55,338 bases of DNA, from the NCBI RefSeq assembly GCF_001468135.1, contig NZ_LNYU01000020.1:1-55338 (forward strand), read 5' to 3'. How positions within the stretch are numbered: the stretch's first letter is position 1; the number at the start of each line of letters is the position of its first letter. The stretch is from Legionella santicrucis. Its GTDB lineage: Bacteria; Pseudomonadota; Gammaproteobacteria; Legionellales; Legionellaceae. Shown piece after piece: positions 9,436 through 18,826 of the stretch. Made by a program: the position numbers and the translations under genes. The notes under the pieces were generated by a model. The model saw only the letters and a list, made by a program, of their open reading frames with translations, was not told the origin of the DNA and did not search any database.

Positions 9436-9663
9436 TTACTCATTCATTTGTTGCTGGCATTTTTCTTGCGCCATTTTTTGGCAGTTATCCTGACAATCAG
9501 TCTGATCTGATGTCATACATTGTGCATTAATACAGTCTTGAGCTGTATTGTTAATACATTGTAATCTATCATATTTTTGTGCACCTAAACTATCTTGGGG
9601 AATAATTGCAGCAAAAACAGAACAAGAAAAAATGAGGCTCAAAAAGACAATCAGAGTTTTCAT
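9436..9663 (-). CDS. Small secreted six-cysteine protein, 75 aa
   Basis: A signal peptide (residues 1-18, ending VFA-A) precedes a mature chain of about 57 residues, rich in Gln/Asp/Asn, with six cysteines at 36, 44, 49, 57, 61 and 69. The spacing C-x7-C-x4-C-x7-C-x3-C-x7-C suggests three disulfides formed in the periplasm or outside the cell. I know no named family for it. The Shine-Dalgarno is AGAGAA. The gene is divergent from the DprE1-like gene, with a gap of about 75 bases. Confidence 0.75.
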   Translation of the reverse strand: MKTLIVFLSLIFSCSVFAAIIPQDSLGAQKYDRLQCINNTAQDCINAQCMTSDQTDCQDNCQKMAQEKCQQQMNE

Positions 9664-9737
9664 AATAATTCTCTTTTCAATAGTTTTCTAAATGAATTAT
9701 AGTCTTAAATGTCGAGATTAATTTGCGGACATTAAAA

Positions 9738-11024
9738 ATGAACAGCAAAAAACAAATTCTCTCTAATTTCAGCCGCGCCAAAAGCCACTCTTTTTGCTTA
9801 CGGCCTGATAATGAAGAACAGCTTACTCATTATATTGCTCACAATCCACAACAAAACCTGCTCATGCGTGGTTCAGGGTTAAGCTATAATGACAGTTGCT
9901 TTAATACTAATGGTTATATTATTAACAGTGAACGCTTAAATCATTTTATTGATTTTGATCCTCAAACTGGTATTGTGATCTGTCAGGGTGGAGTACCGCT
10001 TAAAGACTTATTTTTATTAAATCCCGATTTCATCCCTCCGGTTCTTCCCGGCACAGTATACGTTACTGTTGCTGGAGGGATCGCTCATGATGTTCATGGT
10101 AAAAATAATCATAACGCAGGTAGTTTTGGACATCACCTTATTAGCTTTGATTTGTTAATTGGCAATAAAAAAATCCATTGCAACCGCAATGAAAATAGTG
10201 ACTTATTTTATGCCACAATCGCAGGTTTAGGACTTACTGGTGTAATTACTCGTGCTAGCTTGAGACTCAAAAAAGCCTCTCGGTTTATTTTAGCCAAACA
10301 CATGCAATTTCAATCATTAAAAGAACTCACCGAATTTATGTTAACCCATGGAGTCCATTATGATTATCAAGTCGCTTGGCTTGACTTATTAAACCCAAAA
10401 CCATGCGCTATCCTTTCTATAGCGAATCACTGCGAGCCTTTAAATATTAAAGAATATAAACCTTATAGCATGCCCAAAATTCCTTTTTCTTTAATTAGAC
10501 CTTGGAACATGAAGTTATTTAATCGCTATTTTTTTAACAGCAAAAAGAAAGAAGAAAAACTCTCCCTCGAACAATTTAATAATCCACTCGATAAGATAAA
10601 ACACTGGAATAGGCTTTATGGTCCTAAAGGATTGATTCAATTTCAGGCAGTTTTTGATACAGCTCATGTGATAACAATTTTAGATCATTTAATTCAAATA
10701 ATGCGAACATCCAATGCAACCCCCACACTTGCCGTACTCAAACTATTTAATCGATCGGGAGATGGTTTGCTATCTTTTTGTAAACCAGGTTTTACCCTAG
10801 CAGTAGATTTCATTCATAATTCAGCCGCCAAGCAGGCAATTTCTTCAATGAATCAATTAATCATTGAGCTAAATGGTCGAATTTATTTAGCCAAAGACTC
10901 ACTTTTAAATGAAGAGCAATATAAAAAAATGTATGAAAACCATGCCCAGTTTGCTGAAATATTAAAACACCACGCATGCACCATGCATTCTGATCTTGCA
11001 ACACGATTAGGGATAACAAAATGA
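9738..11024 (+). CDS. FAD-linked oxidase, DprE1-like (polyprenylphosphoryl-ribose 2'-oxidase)
   Basis: Resembles DprE1, the flavoprotein that oxidises decaprenylphosphoryl-ribose to the 2-keto intermediate on the way to arabinose donors. The FAD-binding half shows MRGSGLSYNDS, then VLPGTVYVTVAGGIAHDVHG, then HGKNNHNAGSFG, a close match to the active-site segment of mycobacterial DprE1. The C-terminal half contains IYLAKDS, whose Lys matches catalytic Lys418. The residue aligned with Cys387 (31 residues before that Lys in both proteins) is Ala, in FTLAVDF. The ATG at 9738 is preferred over a TTG at 9723. It overlaps the next gene by four bases (ATGA). Confidence 0.85.
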   Translation: MNSKKQILSNFSRAKSHSFCLRPDNEEQLTHYIAHNPQQNLLMRGSGLSYNDSCFNTNGYIINSERLNHFIDFDPQTGIVICQGGVPLKDLFLLNPDFIPPVLPGTVYVTVAGGIAHDVHGKNNHNAGSFGHHLISFDLLIGNKKIHCNRNENSDLFYATIAGLGLTGVITRASLRLKKASRFILAKHMQFQSLKELTEFMLTHGVHYDYQVAWLDLLNPKPCAILSIANHCEPLNIKEYKPYSMPKIPFSLIRPWNMKLFNRYFFNSKKKEEKLSLEQFNNPLDKIKHWNRLYGPKGLIQFQAVFDTAHVITILDHLIQIMRTSNATPTLAVLKLFNRSGDGLLSFCKPGFTLAVDFIHNSAAKQAISSMNQLIIELNGRIYLAKDSLLNEEQYKKMYENHAQFAEILKHHACTMHSDLATRLGITK

Positions 11025-11743
11025 GACAACGAACGTGGCTTATTCTAGGCGCCTCCTCTATTATTGCAGAAAAATTTGCTCATATCGTAGCTCAATCAGG
11101 ACATCAATTATTACTCGTTGGACGCCAAGCGAATCAGCTCGATATCATTGCAAAGGATATTAGACTTCGATATCAAGTGAGCTGTGAGGTAATCCTTGTC
11201 GATCTAGCAAAACAAACTGATAAATTACTTACTGTTCTGCAAAATGATACGCGTGAACTCGATGTATTTATTGCCCACAGTGATTTCACAGACAACTTAC
11301 ATTTGAATACAGAAACAATTACTCAACTTATAAAAATAAATATTCTAACTACCACTTTGCTTATCCATTCTTACTTCAATCGTTCACAAAAAGAATATCA
11401 TTTATTATTTTTAAGCTCTGTAGCTGCATGTCGTGGTCGTGCCAAAAATAGTCTGTATGGGGCGAGTAAAGCAAGCATTGAAATTTACCTACAGGGCTTA
11501 CAACAAGCCGCGCTCGAGAATCAACACATTACTATAGCTCGTCTTGGCTTTATTGATACAAAACAAACCTATGGCGTACCTGGGGTTTTTTATGCTGCAT
11601 CCCCCTATTCTTGTGCAAAAGCATGTTTAAAAGCGCTAAATCACAAAAAAAGAATGATCTATTATCCTTTCTTCTGGCGAACAATTATGGCAATTATTAG
11701 TCGCTTACCTTTTTTCCTCTATAAAAAAATGGGCAGCATGTGA
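11021..11743 (+). CDS. Short-chain dehydrogenase, DprE2-like
   Basis: NAD(P)H-dependent SDR that would reduce the 2-keto sugar made by the preceding enzyme, completing epimerisation. A Rossmann start (WLILGASSIIAEKFA) lacks the usual last Gly. A catalytic Ser lies in LFLSSVAA, and YxxxK in LYGASKA. A hydrophobic C-terminus (FFWRTIMAIISRLPFFLYKK) suggests membrane association, suitable for a polyprenyl-linked substrate. The 240-residue length fits DprE2. The 4-base overlap with the oxidase gene and the pairing mirror the actinobacterial dprE1-dprE2 order. The phosphoribosyltransferase that would supply the substrate is not in this window. Confidence 0.82.
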   Translation: MRQRTWLILGASSIIAEKFAHIVAQSGHQLLLVGRQANQLDIIAKDIRLRYQVSCEVILVDLAKQTDKLLTVLQNDTRELDVFIAHSDFTDNLHLNTETITQLIKINILTTTLLIHSYFNRSQKEYHLLFLSSVAACRGRAKNSLYGASKASIEIYLQGLQQAALENQHITIARLGFIDTKQTYGVPGVFYAASPYSCAKACLKALNHKKRMIYYPFFWRTIMAIISRLPFFLYKKMGSM

Positions 11744-11780
11744 ATAAGGCGGAGGAACAAAAAATATCATGAGACGCAAT

Positions 11781-11814
11781 TGCCCTGAAATAATTAAAAA
11801 TCTACATCAGGGCA
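11781..11814. terminator. Hairpin between convergent genes
   Basis: A perfect 8-bp inverted repeat (TGCCCTGA / TCAGGGCA) with an AT-rich 18-base loop lies between the DprE2-like gene and the convergent P-loop gene. Neither strand has a good U-tract, so terminator function is uncertain. Confidence 0.35.
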
Positions 11815-11837
11815 TATATCATTGGAATACTGGGATC

Positions 11838-13757
11838 TTATGGATTCATATTCAGAGAAATACGATCGTCTTGCTCTTCACTAAAATCAACGCCTGTTAC
11901 AGCTGATTTAAAATTATTTTTATAATTTGCGAAATTATCCCTCTGAGCAGTAATATCGAGCATTTTCGAAACAACCTCACTCAAATCAGTATTTAGGTTT
12001 AAAAACTCAAGTCTATTCGTAATTAATTTGTAAACAGACGATTTTGATTCTGTTTTTATTGATTCCCTTATTTTTTGATACTGTTCTAATTTTTCTTTTA
12101 ATTCGTTTCTTTTTTCCTTATCTACAAATGGATTAATTAGTTGAGCTTTAATATTTATTATTTCTTTTTTAAGATATAATTTTGTTACATTTAAAAGAAA
12201 TTCTCCTATAGCTTTCACATTAGAGTTATTTTTTGAGTCGCCTACCTCAGGGAGTAGTTTACCTCGTTCATTTCTAAAGTCTTCTAATGAGAAAATATCC
12301 TTCCCTTTCGCCGGTATCTCCCAATCATTTGCTTTACAAACCTGCACACATTCTTTCCATTTATTATAGTTTTCTTGATGCTGTTCAACCCACTCTTTAT
12401 AAACTCGGTCTGAAACTATCAATTTTTTTCCCTTCTCTTTTTTAAGAGATAAATCATTGTTTAATACGTAGCTCAAAGGCGCGTTCTTCTGATTCTCCAT
12501 CTGATTCCCTTCTTGATTCTCCTGCTGATTTTCCTCTTGATTCTCCTGCTGATTTTCCTCTTGATTCTCCTGCTGATTCTCCTCTTGATTCTCCTGCTGA
12601 TTCTCCTCTTGATTTTTCTTTTGATACTCATTAAATATGTATTGAGCAATTTTTGAACCCAAATCTCCCCAAATGAAACCTGCCGAACCATAACGTTTAT
12701 GCTCTTTGTCGCTCTTGACATTAGGATCAATACATTTATTGCTGTTATTATATTCAGGCTCAGACTTATTTTTATAAGCCCTATCAGTCCCCATAAATGC
12801 AACCGCGTCTTTTTTGGCTTCAACGCGCCCAAATACCATGATACGATTAGGGGTATTTAGCATGGTTAGATATTTTATCATGAAGGGAATACTAAAGATT
12901 TTGGAATATGTTTCAGGAATTGCTATATTTAAGTTGTCTTCTGCGAAGGCTACCTTTTCCAATTTATTTTTTACGCCATCCAATATGTCGCTTGACTTTT
13001 GTAAGTCTATGGTTCCACTATATCCCTTTTTTTCAACACATGTAGCAGTAATTGATCTCATTTGAGATACTTCTCGTGCTAAAGCCCCGTCAAGGGAAGT
13101 ACAATAATGTTTTTCTTGACCTTCTGCATTATCTTTTAAGTCTTGCTTTTCCAATACTTCATTAACTAGCTTTTTTAATGCTGATGTTTTTCCACTCCCA
13201 GAGGCTCCTCCTAGAAAGACTAGAAGTTTTTTATCTCCTTTAGGGCCATCAATTTCATTAATCGATCGATTAAATAAAGCATTTCGGTATTCCCTTGAGT
13301 TCATTTCTTCTTCCAAAGCTAACTTATATAACTCCTCCAATTGTTTATCGCCTAGAAAATGTCGTAGCTTTGTTCCTGCTTTTTCGAGTTCATTACTCTC
13401 GAAGTATTTTTTCTTTTTTGGATCAATATAATTATCTTCTGCCCTAAAAGCTACGTTAATATGGTCCCAATAGAGTTCTCTAAAATATTTGGGACTATCA
13501 AAATTAGTATTTACCCCGTAACCATTTATTTTCTTAGCAAATTCTTCTGCTCTTTGTCTATGAGTTCGCGCATACTCATCAATACCCCCATAAAGAAGAT
13601 TTTTTTGTTTTTCGGTTAAAATATCTACATAATTTGTTAATTCTACTAGATCAGAATTTTCATCCATTTTAAATTTATATGTTCCAATATCCTTTTTCGC
13701 TGTTCCTGGATCTACAAATCGCTCGTTCGTCTTTTCTTGCTCTAATTGCTTTTTCAT
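11838..13757 (-). CDS. P-loop (zeta-toxin-like) protein with internal repeats, candidate effector
   Basis: A 639-residue cytosolic protein. A helical N-terminal region of about 175 residues is followed by a P-loop NTPase/kinase core: LLVFLGGASGSGKTS (Walker A, residues 183-191). The fold resembles zeta-toxin/chloramphenicol-phosphotransferase kinases, but I cannot confirm the substrate. Around residues 380-425 is a low-complexity tract of ENQQENQE units encoded by 24-bp DNA repeats. A charged helical C-terminal third ends in DFSEEQDDRISLNMNP, which could hold an E-block secretion signal. GAGGTG precedes the ATG. No antitoxin-like gene lies beside it, so an effector or orphan kinase seems likelier than a toxin-antitoxin module. 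Confidence 0.75.
   Translation of the reverse strand: MKKQLEQEKTNERFVDPGTAKKDIGTYKFKMDENSDLVELTNYVDILTEKQKNLLYGGIDEYARTHRQRAEEFAKKINGYGVNTNFDSPKYFRELYWDHINVAFRAEDNYIDPKKKKYFESNELEKAGTKLRHFLGDKQLEELYKLALEEEMNSREYRNALFNRSINEIDGPKGDKKLLVFLGGASGSGKTSALKKLVNEVLEKQDLKDNAEGQEKHYCTSLDGALAREVSQMRSITATCVEKKGYSGTIDLQKSSDILDGVKNKLEKVAFAEDNLNIAIPETYSKIFSIPFMIKYLTMLNTPNRIMVFGRVEAKKDAVAFMGTDRAYKNKSEPEYNNSNKCIDPNVKSDKEHKRYGSAGFIWGDLGSKIAQYIFNEYQKKNQEENQQENQEENQQENQEENQQENQEENQQENQEGNQMENQKNAPLSYVLNNDLSLKKEKGKKLIVSDRVYKEWVEQHQENYNKWKECVQVCKANDWEIPAKGKDIFSLEDFRNERGKLLPEVGDSKNNSNVKAIGEFLLNVTKLYLKKEIINIKAQLINPFVDKEKRNELKEKLEQYQKIRESIKTESKSSVYKLITNRLEFLNLNTDLSEVVSKMLDITAQRDNFANYKNNFKSAVTGVDFSEEQDDRISLNMNP
12489..12621 (-). 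repeat. 24-bp tandem repeat inside the P-loop gene
   Basis: Four full 24-bp copies lie at 12513-12536, 12537-12560, 12561-12584 and 12585-12608, with degenerate partial copies on both sides. Copies 1 and 2 share one variant base and copies 3 and 4 share the other. The unit encodes (QQENQEEN) in frame and should vary in copy number without breaking the frame. Confidence 0.92.
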
Positions 13758-14075
13758 TTATTCACCTCATACTTATTTAATCAACCCCAAAGACCATAAC
13801 CATTAATAGTTATACCATTGGATTTATTTATTGATTATATTTAATCATTTTATTTAATATTTAACCAATTTATTGTATTGATATATCATATAAATTTTAT
13901 AAATAATTTATTTTTTTCAATGAGTTAATTAATATTTTTCATTTAATAACTCATAAAATGTATTGGTATTAGAACAATACTTGGATAGGTAAACTTGAAC
14001 GACATAAGGTAAGATTAAAACTAATGACTTTTATCCAAAATCAAGTTAAAGAAGCAACAATCGCCTCCATATTGA
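13758..14075. other. AT-rich intergenic region with an operator-like palindrome
   Basis: No gene is visible in these 318 bases. The sequence is extremely AT-rich, with many TTTAAT/ATTTAA runs, as expected for the promoter region of the P-loop gene. A near-perfect palindrome (ATAACcATTAATaGTTAT, 13796-13813) lies about 40 bases upstream of that gene's start and could bind a regulator. I found no convincing PmrA or CpxR direct repeat here. Confidence 0.4.
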
Positions 14076-15173
14076 TTAAATAAGCAATTTTTCTGGGGTG
14101 TTGTTAGGATAATCATCGACTAATGTTCGAGTATCCCGAAACATTGAATACAAATCTAAGGCGGAAGTTGCTTTTAAACGTTCTATTTTTTTCTCTGGGA
14201 GTGTATTTACTGAATGATCTTTTAGATCAAACCATTCATCTTTATTCTTAAAACTCATAAAAAGAGATTTTTTCAGATGGAAGGTTATCATTGCTTGTTT
14301 AAATGCTTCAAATATTTTTGAGTTAATCATAATCTCTTTAGGAGTTTCTGCTTGATAACTGATGGCTTTATATAATTGGGAATACATTCCTTTTGCCCCT
14401 ACTTCTGGGTGAAATTGCATGCTATATAATGGAGAACCATATTTTGATTCAAATCCTTCAATTGTATAATTTGAATCATCAGCAATTGCAACTACAGAAA
14501 TCATTTGATCTTTATTAGCCAATTCTTTATGAGCGAGCCTGTTAATTGCATGCTTATGAGCCCCAAAAAATTGATGTGAATAAATCTCCGTTTGTTGCAA
14601 GTTATCTCTATTTTCCAGAGTTTCAAAAAATATTTTTGCAAGCTCTGTTTTTGGATTAAACCCAACCAGAGAGTAACACATGTATCCTTGAGCATCTATG
14701 TCTTCCTCACTAAGGGCTTTAAGTGTTCCTCCCAGATAAACATTGATAATTTGATGACCACCACAAATACCTAAAATAGGAATTCCACGCTGCATTGCAA
14801 CATGGACTTGGGCTAACTCTGCTATGGAGCGTGCTAAGTCAATTCTATCAGGATGATCTGTTAATGATTCACTATATAATCTTGGATCAATTCTAGCATC
14901 ACTTCCTGGAATAATCAGGCCATCTAAATCTTTTAGTAAGATCGCCGCTTGAGTTTTGGCATGGTTAAGTATTTCGAGAAATTTTTCTTGATTCTCAAAA
15001 ATGTCGTCTAAATTACACGATGTAGGAATAATAGCTCTATAATCAGTTTCAATTAAATTTAAATTTTGTTCTGAAATAATATGTTTTATGGAATCGGCAG
15101 TAGCTCCCCCATTTTTTTTATTGTAACTAATACCCACATTTATCTGTTTATAAGAATCAAACTTTGCTTTCAT
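14076..15173 (-). CDS. Peptidase C26-type glutamine amidotransferase-like protein with C-terminal extension
   Basis: The first ~270 residues form a class I amidotransferase/gamma-glutamyl hydrolase fold: GLIIPGSDARIDPRLY, the nucleophile Cys in ILGICGGHQIINVYLGG, and the His-Glu pair in MQFHPEVG. This resembles PuuD-type gamma-glutamyl-GABA hydrolases. About 95 further residues after the catalytic domain are not part of the usual ~250-residue family and I do not recognise them. No synthetase partner is adjacent, so hydrolysis of a gamma-glutamyl compound is likelier than ammonia channelling. The gene stands alone. It could act in metabolism or be a secreted enzyme. Confidence 0.85.
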   Translation of the reverse strand: MKAKFDSYKQINVGISYNKKNGGATADSIKHIISEQNLNLIETDYRAIIPTSCNLDDIFENQEKFLEILNHAKTQAAILLKDLDGLIIPGSDARIDPRLYSESLTDHPDRIDLARSIAELAQVHVAMQRGIPILGICGGHQIINVYLGGTLKALSEEDIDAQGYMCYSLVGFNPKTELAKIFFETLENRDNLQQTEIYSHQFFGAHKHAINRLAHKELANKDQMISVVAIADDSNYTIEGFESKYGSPLYSMQFHPEVGAKGMYSQLYKAISYQAETPKEIMINSKIFEAFKQAMITFHLKKSLFMSFKNKDEWFDLKDHSVNTLPEKKIERLKATSALDLYSMFRDTRTLVDDYPNNTPEKLLI

Positions 15174-15361
15174 CGATCAATTATTGATTAAAAGATAAAC
15201 AATAGTAGCACTGCATCATTATGGTTTTATTAACAGAATGAAAAATGAGACAAATAATAAAATCTAGGAGCGTATGATAGTTAGTACTCATGCAAAATAG
15301 GGATTTTCTATTTTGGAGTTGTTAAGGATTATTCTCTTACTATCACAAAAAATTAGTGTAT

Positions 15362-15559
15362 TTATTTTAAAATTCTAATCATGGGTAATATTGTTTTGAT
15401 CAAACCAAAAAACTGTAAAATGTAAATAACTAAAATAATCAGCACTAATACATTTAACAAACTTTTAATGGATGGTGGCATAGGAATAAATGTATCTATC
15501 AACCATAAAACCACCCCAAAGACAACAATCACGGCAATTAAATTGAATAACCCAGTCAT
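15362..15559 (-). CDS. Small two-helix inner-membrane protein, 65 aa
   Basis: Almost entirely hydrophobic: one segment near residues 4-24, a short PMPPSIKSLL turn, and a second near 36-56, ending in basic residues. Proteins like this, sometimes labelled Thivi_2564 family, are common in gammaproteobacteria and have no known role. GGGA precedes the ATG. It lies between the amidotransferase and mscL, and a link with membrane stress is only a guess. Confidence 0.75.
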   Translation of the reverse strand: MTGLFNLIAVIVVFGVVLWLIDTFIPMPPSIKSLLNVLVLIILVIYILQFFGLIKTILPMIRILK

Positions 15560-15676
15560 AATAATCCCTATTAATGTCTTCTTCTGGATTAAATTATAGT
15601 CTATTTACCAAAGACTTAGGGTATTTAATAAGTGCTTTTTGCAATTAATTCGAAACTTATTCATTTGAAAACATCT

Positions 15677-16066
15677 TTAATGATGTTCTATTTTCGTTTT
15701 GTCTTTCAATAAATCACGAATTTCAGCTAATAATATTTCTTCTCTTGATAAAGGTTTTTCCTTCTTTTCTTCTTTCTTTTTCAAGAATGAAAAAACCTTT
15801 ATGACTATAAAAATTGAAAAAGCAATAATAGTAAAATCGATGATTGTTTGCAGAAACTCTCCCCACTTAACTACTGCATCCCCCACGGCAAACGCTTTAT
15901 TGGTAATATTAATTCCGCCTAATAATAAACCAATAAGTGGCATAATAATGCCACTCACTAAAGCGCTGGTTATTTTACCGAAAGCACCCCCAATAACTAC
16001 TGCAACAGCCAAATCTATAACATTTCCTCTGATTGCGAATTCTTTAAACTCTTGTAAAAAACTCAT
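15677..16066 (-). CDS. mscL: Large-conductance mechanosensitive channel
   Basis: Pentameric inner-membrane channel that opens under hypo-osmotic shock. The sequence shows the N-terminal amphipathic helix, TM1 (VIDLAVAVVIGGAFGKI), the periplasmic loop, TM2 (IDFTIIAFSIFIVIKVFSF) and a Lys/Glu-rich cytoplasmic bundle. Its 129 residues match the family length. A strong AAGGAG precedes the ATG at 16066. It follows alaS on the same strand, with a palindromic hairpin between them. Confidence 0.97.
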   Translation of the reverse strand: MSFLQEFKEFAIRGNVIDLAVAVVIGGAFGKITSALVSGIIMPLIGLLLGGINITNKAFAVGDAVVKWGEFLQTIIDFTIIAFSIFIVIKVFSFLKKKEEKKEKPLSREEILLAEIRDLLKDKTKIEHH

Positions 16067-16117
16067 ATTATCTCCTTATCTATGGTTATTTTACAAAATG
16101 ATAACTTTGAAGTCAGG

Positions 16118-16147
16118 CATAGGGAGCATCCGAGGATGCTCCCTATG
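16118..16147. repeat. Perfect 14-bp inverted repeat between alaS and mscL
   Basis: CATAGGGAGCATCC, a two-base loop, then its exact reverse complement. On the plus strand it is followed by TTTTATCC; on the minus strand, the coding direction of both genes, there is no U-tract. It may be an RNA-stabilising or processing hairpin, or a terminator acting on antisense transcription. Confidence 0.75.
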
Positions 16148-16169
16148 TTTTATCCAAGCAAAATCTGTA

Positions 16170-18752
16170 CTATGAATGCCCTACCATTTCCTTAATTTCT
16201 TTGAGTCTACTCTCGAAATCAGCCGGCACTTCTCCTCCACCTTGAGCCATATCTTCACGTCCTCCACCTTTACCACACAGGTGCCTGACCAAAGTAGCAG
16301 CAGTAGGCACTTTGCCTAAGATATTTTTGCTTACTCCCGCAATCACATTCATTTTATTTTGATCCAGAGTAAATAAAACAATTACCGCAGATTCGAGTCT
16401 TGATTTCAGCTGATCTAAAGTAGTTCTTAGAGTTTGATTATCTACGCCCTCTAATTGCTTAATAAGCAAACTGATTCCATTGATTTTTTCTACTTCATTT
16501 GCCAGATCTGCACCTGATTTTTGCACTTTCTCACTTTGTAACTTCGTAATCTCTTTTTCCAAGCTTTTATTTTCGGCAAGAAGCTGACCTACCTTATCAG
16601 GTAGGTTATTTGTTGTTGTTTTTAATAAAGAAGCTAATTCATTCAAAAGAGCTTGTTGCTCATTAATCCAGGCTAAAGCATAACGCCCCGTTACCATCTC
16701 GATACGTCTTACACCACTGGCAATTCCATATTCAGCAATAATTTTAAATAATCCTATATCGCCCGTTCGTCGAGCATGAGTTCCACCACACAGTTCTTTA
16801 GAAAACTCACCCATAGATAATACACGTACCTCATCAGCATACTTTTCCCCAAAAAGCGCAACCGCTCCACTTTTTTTAGCTGAGTCAATATCCATTACTC
16901 GAGTCACTACCTCATTATTGGCGCGAATTTGCTCATTAACTAGGCACTCAATTTCCTGAACTTGTTCAGCAGTCAATGATTCAAAATGAGAAAAATCAAA
17001 ACGCGCACGCTCTGCATCAACTAAGGATCCTTTTTGCTGGACTTGCGAACCAACAACAGTTTTTAAAGCCGCATGTAATAAATGGGTTGCAGTGTGATTT
17101 AAGCGGATCGCTTCGCGCCGCTCATTATCAATTTGCGCATGAACAAATTGATTCAAAGCAGCCGTACCATCCAGTATTTCTCCGTAATGCACTATTGCTT
17201 GACCTTTTTTTTGTGTGTCATCGACTCGAAATCGAAAATCGGTACTTGTCAGTATTCCCTTATCACCAACCTGGCCTCCGCTTTCCGCATAAAAAGGGGT
17301 ATGGTCAAGCACCACAGCTCCTTTCATCCCTTGATTTAAAGCCTGAACTTCAACTCCATCTTGAAGCAATGCAATAATTTTTGCCTCTACTTCTTTCTTT
17401 TCATAACCATGAAAATCAGATTGGTAATCTAATTGAGTGTTTGCATTATAATCTACACTAAATTGGCTGGCTGCCTGAGATTGCTCTCTTTGCTGTTGCA
17501 TCAATTGATTAAAGCCGTTCATATTCACATATAAGCCTTGCTCTCGAGCAATATCGGCGGTTAAATCAATAGGAAAACCATAAGTATCGTATAATTTAAA
17601 TGCTATTTGCCCAGAAATTTCATGACCACCCAATGAATGCATTTGCTCTTGTAATAAACGTAAGCCTTGCTCTAAAGTACGAGCAAATTGATTTTCTTCT
17701 TGATTAAGAACTCTTTCTATATGGGCTTTAGATTGAATCAATTCAGGGTAAGCATCTCCCATAACTGTAATTAAGGATTCGACTAGCCGTGAAAAAAATG
17801 GAGTTGGCAATCCTAACTTATTACCATGTCTTATTGCTCGTCTAATAATCCTTCTTAATACATAACCTCGTCCTTCATTCCCTGGAAGTACCCCATCAGC
17901 AATTAAAAAAGCGCTCGAACGAATATGATCTGCAATTACTTTTAATGAAGTCAGATTTAAATCAGCCACATTTCCAAGTTTTGCAATAGATTGAATTAAG
18001 TATTGAAATGTATCAATTTCATAATTGCTATGAACTCCTTGAACTACAGCAGCCAAACGCTCAAGTCCCATACCTGTATCAACAGAAGGTTTAGGCAAAG
18101 GATGTAGATAACCCTCTTTATCTCGATTAAATTGCATAAATACCAAATTCCAGATCTCGATATAGCGATCACCATCCTCATCAGGGCTTCCCGGAGGCCC
18201 TCCAGGAATCTCAGGGCCATGATCATAAAAAATTTCGGTGCATGGTCCACAAGGCCCTGTGTCACCCATAGACCAAAAATTATCTTTTTCACCACATCGC
18301 GAAAAACGCGCTGCTGAAACTTTCATTTCTTTTAGCCAAATATCCTCTGCTTCCTGATCTTCTTTATAAACAGTAACCCACAAACGCTCCTCGGGTAAAT
18401 GCATCACTTGAGTTAAAAACTCCCAAGCAAATTTTATCGCCTCGCGCTTAAAATAATCGCCGAAACTAAAATTACCCAACATCTCAAAAAAAGTATGGTG
18501 TCGTGCAGTGTAGCCGACATTTTCTAAATCATTATGTTTACCTCCAGCACGAACACATCGCTGTGCTGTGACTGCGCGTTGATAAGATCGGGCTTCAACT
18601 CCTAAAAATACATCTTTAAATTGCACCATACCTGCATTGGTGAATAATAAAGTAGGATCATTAGCTGGAATTAAAGAGCTGGATTCCACTAATTGATGAC
18701 CATATTTTGTGAAATAATCAAAAAATGCTTGTCTAATTTCAGAACTTTTCAT
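16170..18752 (-). CDS. alaS: Alanyl-tRNA synthetase
   Basis: Charges tRNA-Ala and edits mischarged Ser/Gly. Its 860 residues match the family. Class II core motifs appear at the N-terminus ([35 protein letters not shown]). The editing domain carries [11 protein letters not shown] and [11 protein letters not shown], which together hold the zinc/editing His and Cys residues. The C-terminal DHHA1-type domain ends with [15 protein letters not shown]. It lies in the recA-recX-alaS neighbourhood conserved in gammaproteobacteria and precedes mscL. Confidence 0.98.
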   Translation of the reverse strand: MKSSEIRQAFFDYFTKYGHQLVESSSLIPANDPTLLFTNAGMVQFKDVFLGVEARSYQRAVTAQRCVRAGGKHNDLENVGYTARHHTFFEMLGNFSFGDYFKREAIKFAWEFLTQVMHLPEERLWVTVYKEDQEAEDIWLKEMKVSAARFSRCGEKDNFWSMGDTGPCGPCTEIFYDHGPEIPGGPPGSPDEDGDRYIEIWNLVFMQFNRDKEGYLHPLPKPSVDTGMGLERLAAVVQGVHSNYEIDTFQYLIQSIAKLGNVADLNLTSLKVIADHIRSSAFLIADGVLPGNEGRGYVLRRIIRRAIRHGNKLGLPTPFFSRLVESLITVMGDAYPELIQSKAHIERVLNQEENQFARTLEQGLRLLQEQMHSLGGHEISGQIAFKLYDTYGFPIDLTADIAREQGLYVNMNGFNQLMQQQREQSQAASQFSVDYNANTQLDYQSDFHGYEKKEVEAKIIALLQDGVEVQALNQGMKGAVVLDHTPFYAESGGQVGDKGILTSTDFRFRVDDTQKKGQAIVHYGEILDGTAALNQFVHAQIDNERREAIRLNHTATHLLHAALKTVVGSQVQQKGSLVDAERARFDFSHFESLTAEQVQEIECLVNEQIRANNEVVTRVMDIDSAKKSGAVALFGEKYADEVRVLSMGEFSKELCGGTHARRTGDIGLFKIIAEYGIASGVRRIEMVTGRYALAWINEQQALLNELASLLKTTTNNLPDKVGQLLAENKSLEKEITKLQSEKVQKSGADLANEVEKINGISLLIKQLEGVDNQTLRTTLDQLKSRLESAVIVLFTLDQNKMNVIAGVSKNILGKVPTAATLVRHLCGKGGGREDMAQGGGEVPADFESRLKEIKEMVGHS

Positions 18753-18826
18753 TTGCGAACCAATACCAGTTTGAGTTAATTTTAATCTTCAAACCATAAC
18801 CTAGATACAACACAGCGCGCCGACAT

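Noticed and set aside
11769..11906. 45-codon plus-strand ORF after the DprE2-like gene, with GGAGG upstream
   Set aside because: The Shine-Dalgarno is too far from the ATG, the ORF covers a hairpin and runs into the convergent gene; it reads like chance.
12473..12832. 119-codon Arg/Ile/Ser repeat-rich frame within the P-loop gene
   Set aside because: It is the 24-bp repeat read in another frame of the same strand; no independent start signal.
13758..13900. PmrA-like direct repeat upstream of the P-loop gene
   Set aside because: TTAAATAT half-sites are present but about 21 bases apart, not 11, in very AT-rich DNA.
15699..16175. Plus-strand open frame of 158 codons antisense to mscL
   Set aside because: Lies opposite a clear mscL gene; composition is a shadow of the real coding strand.
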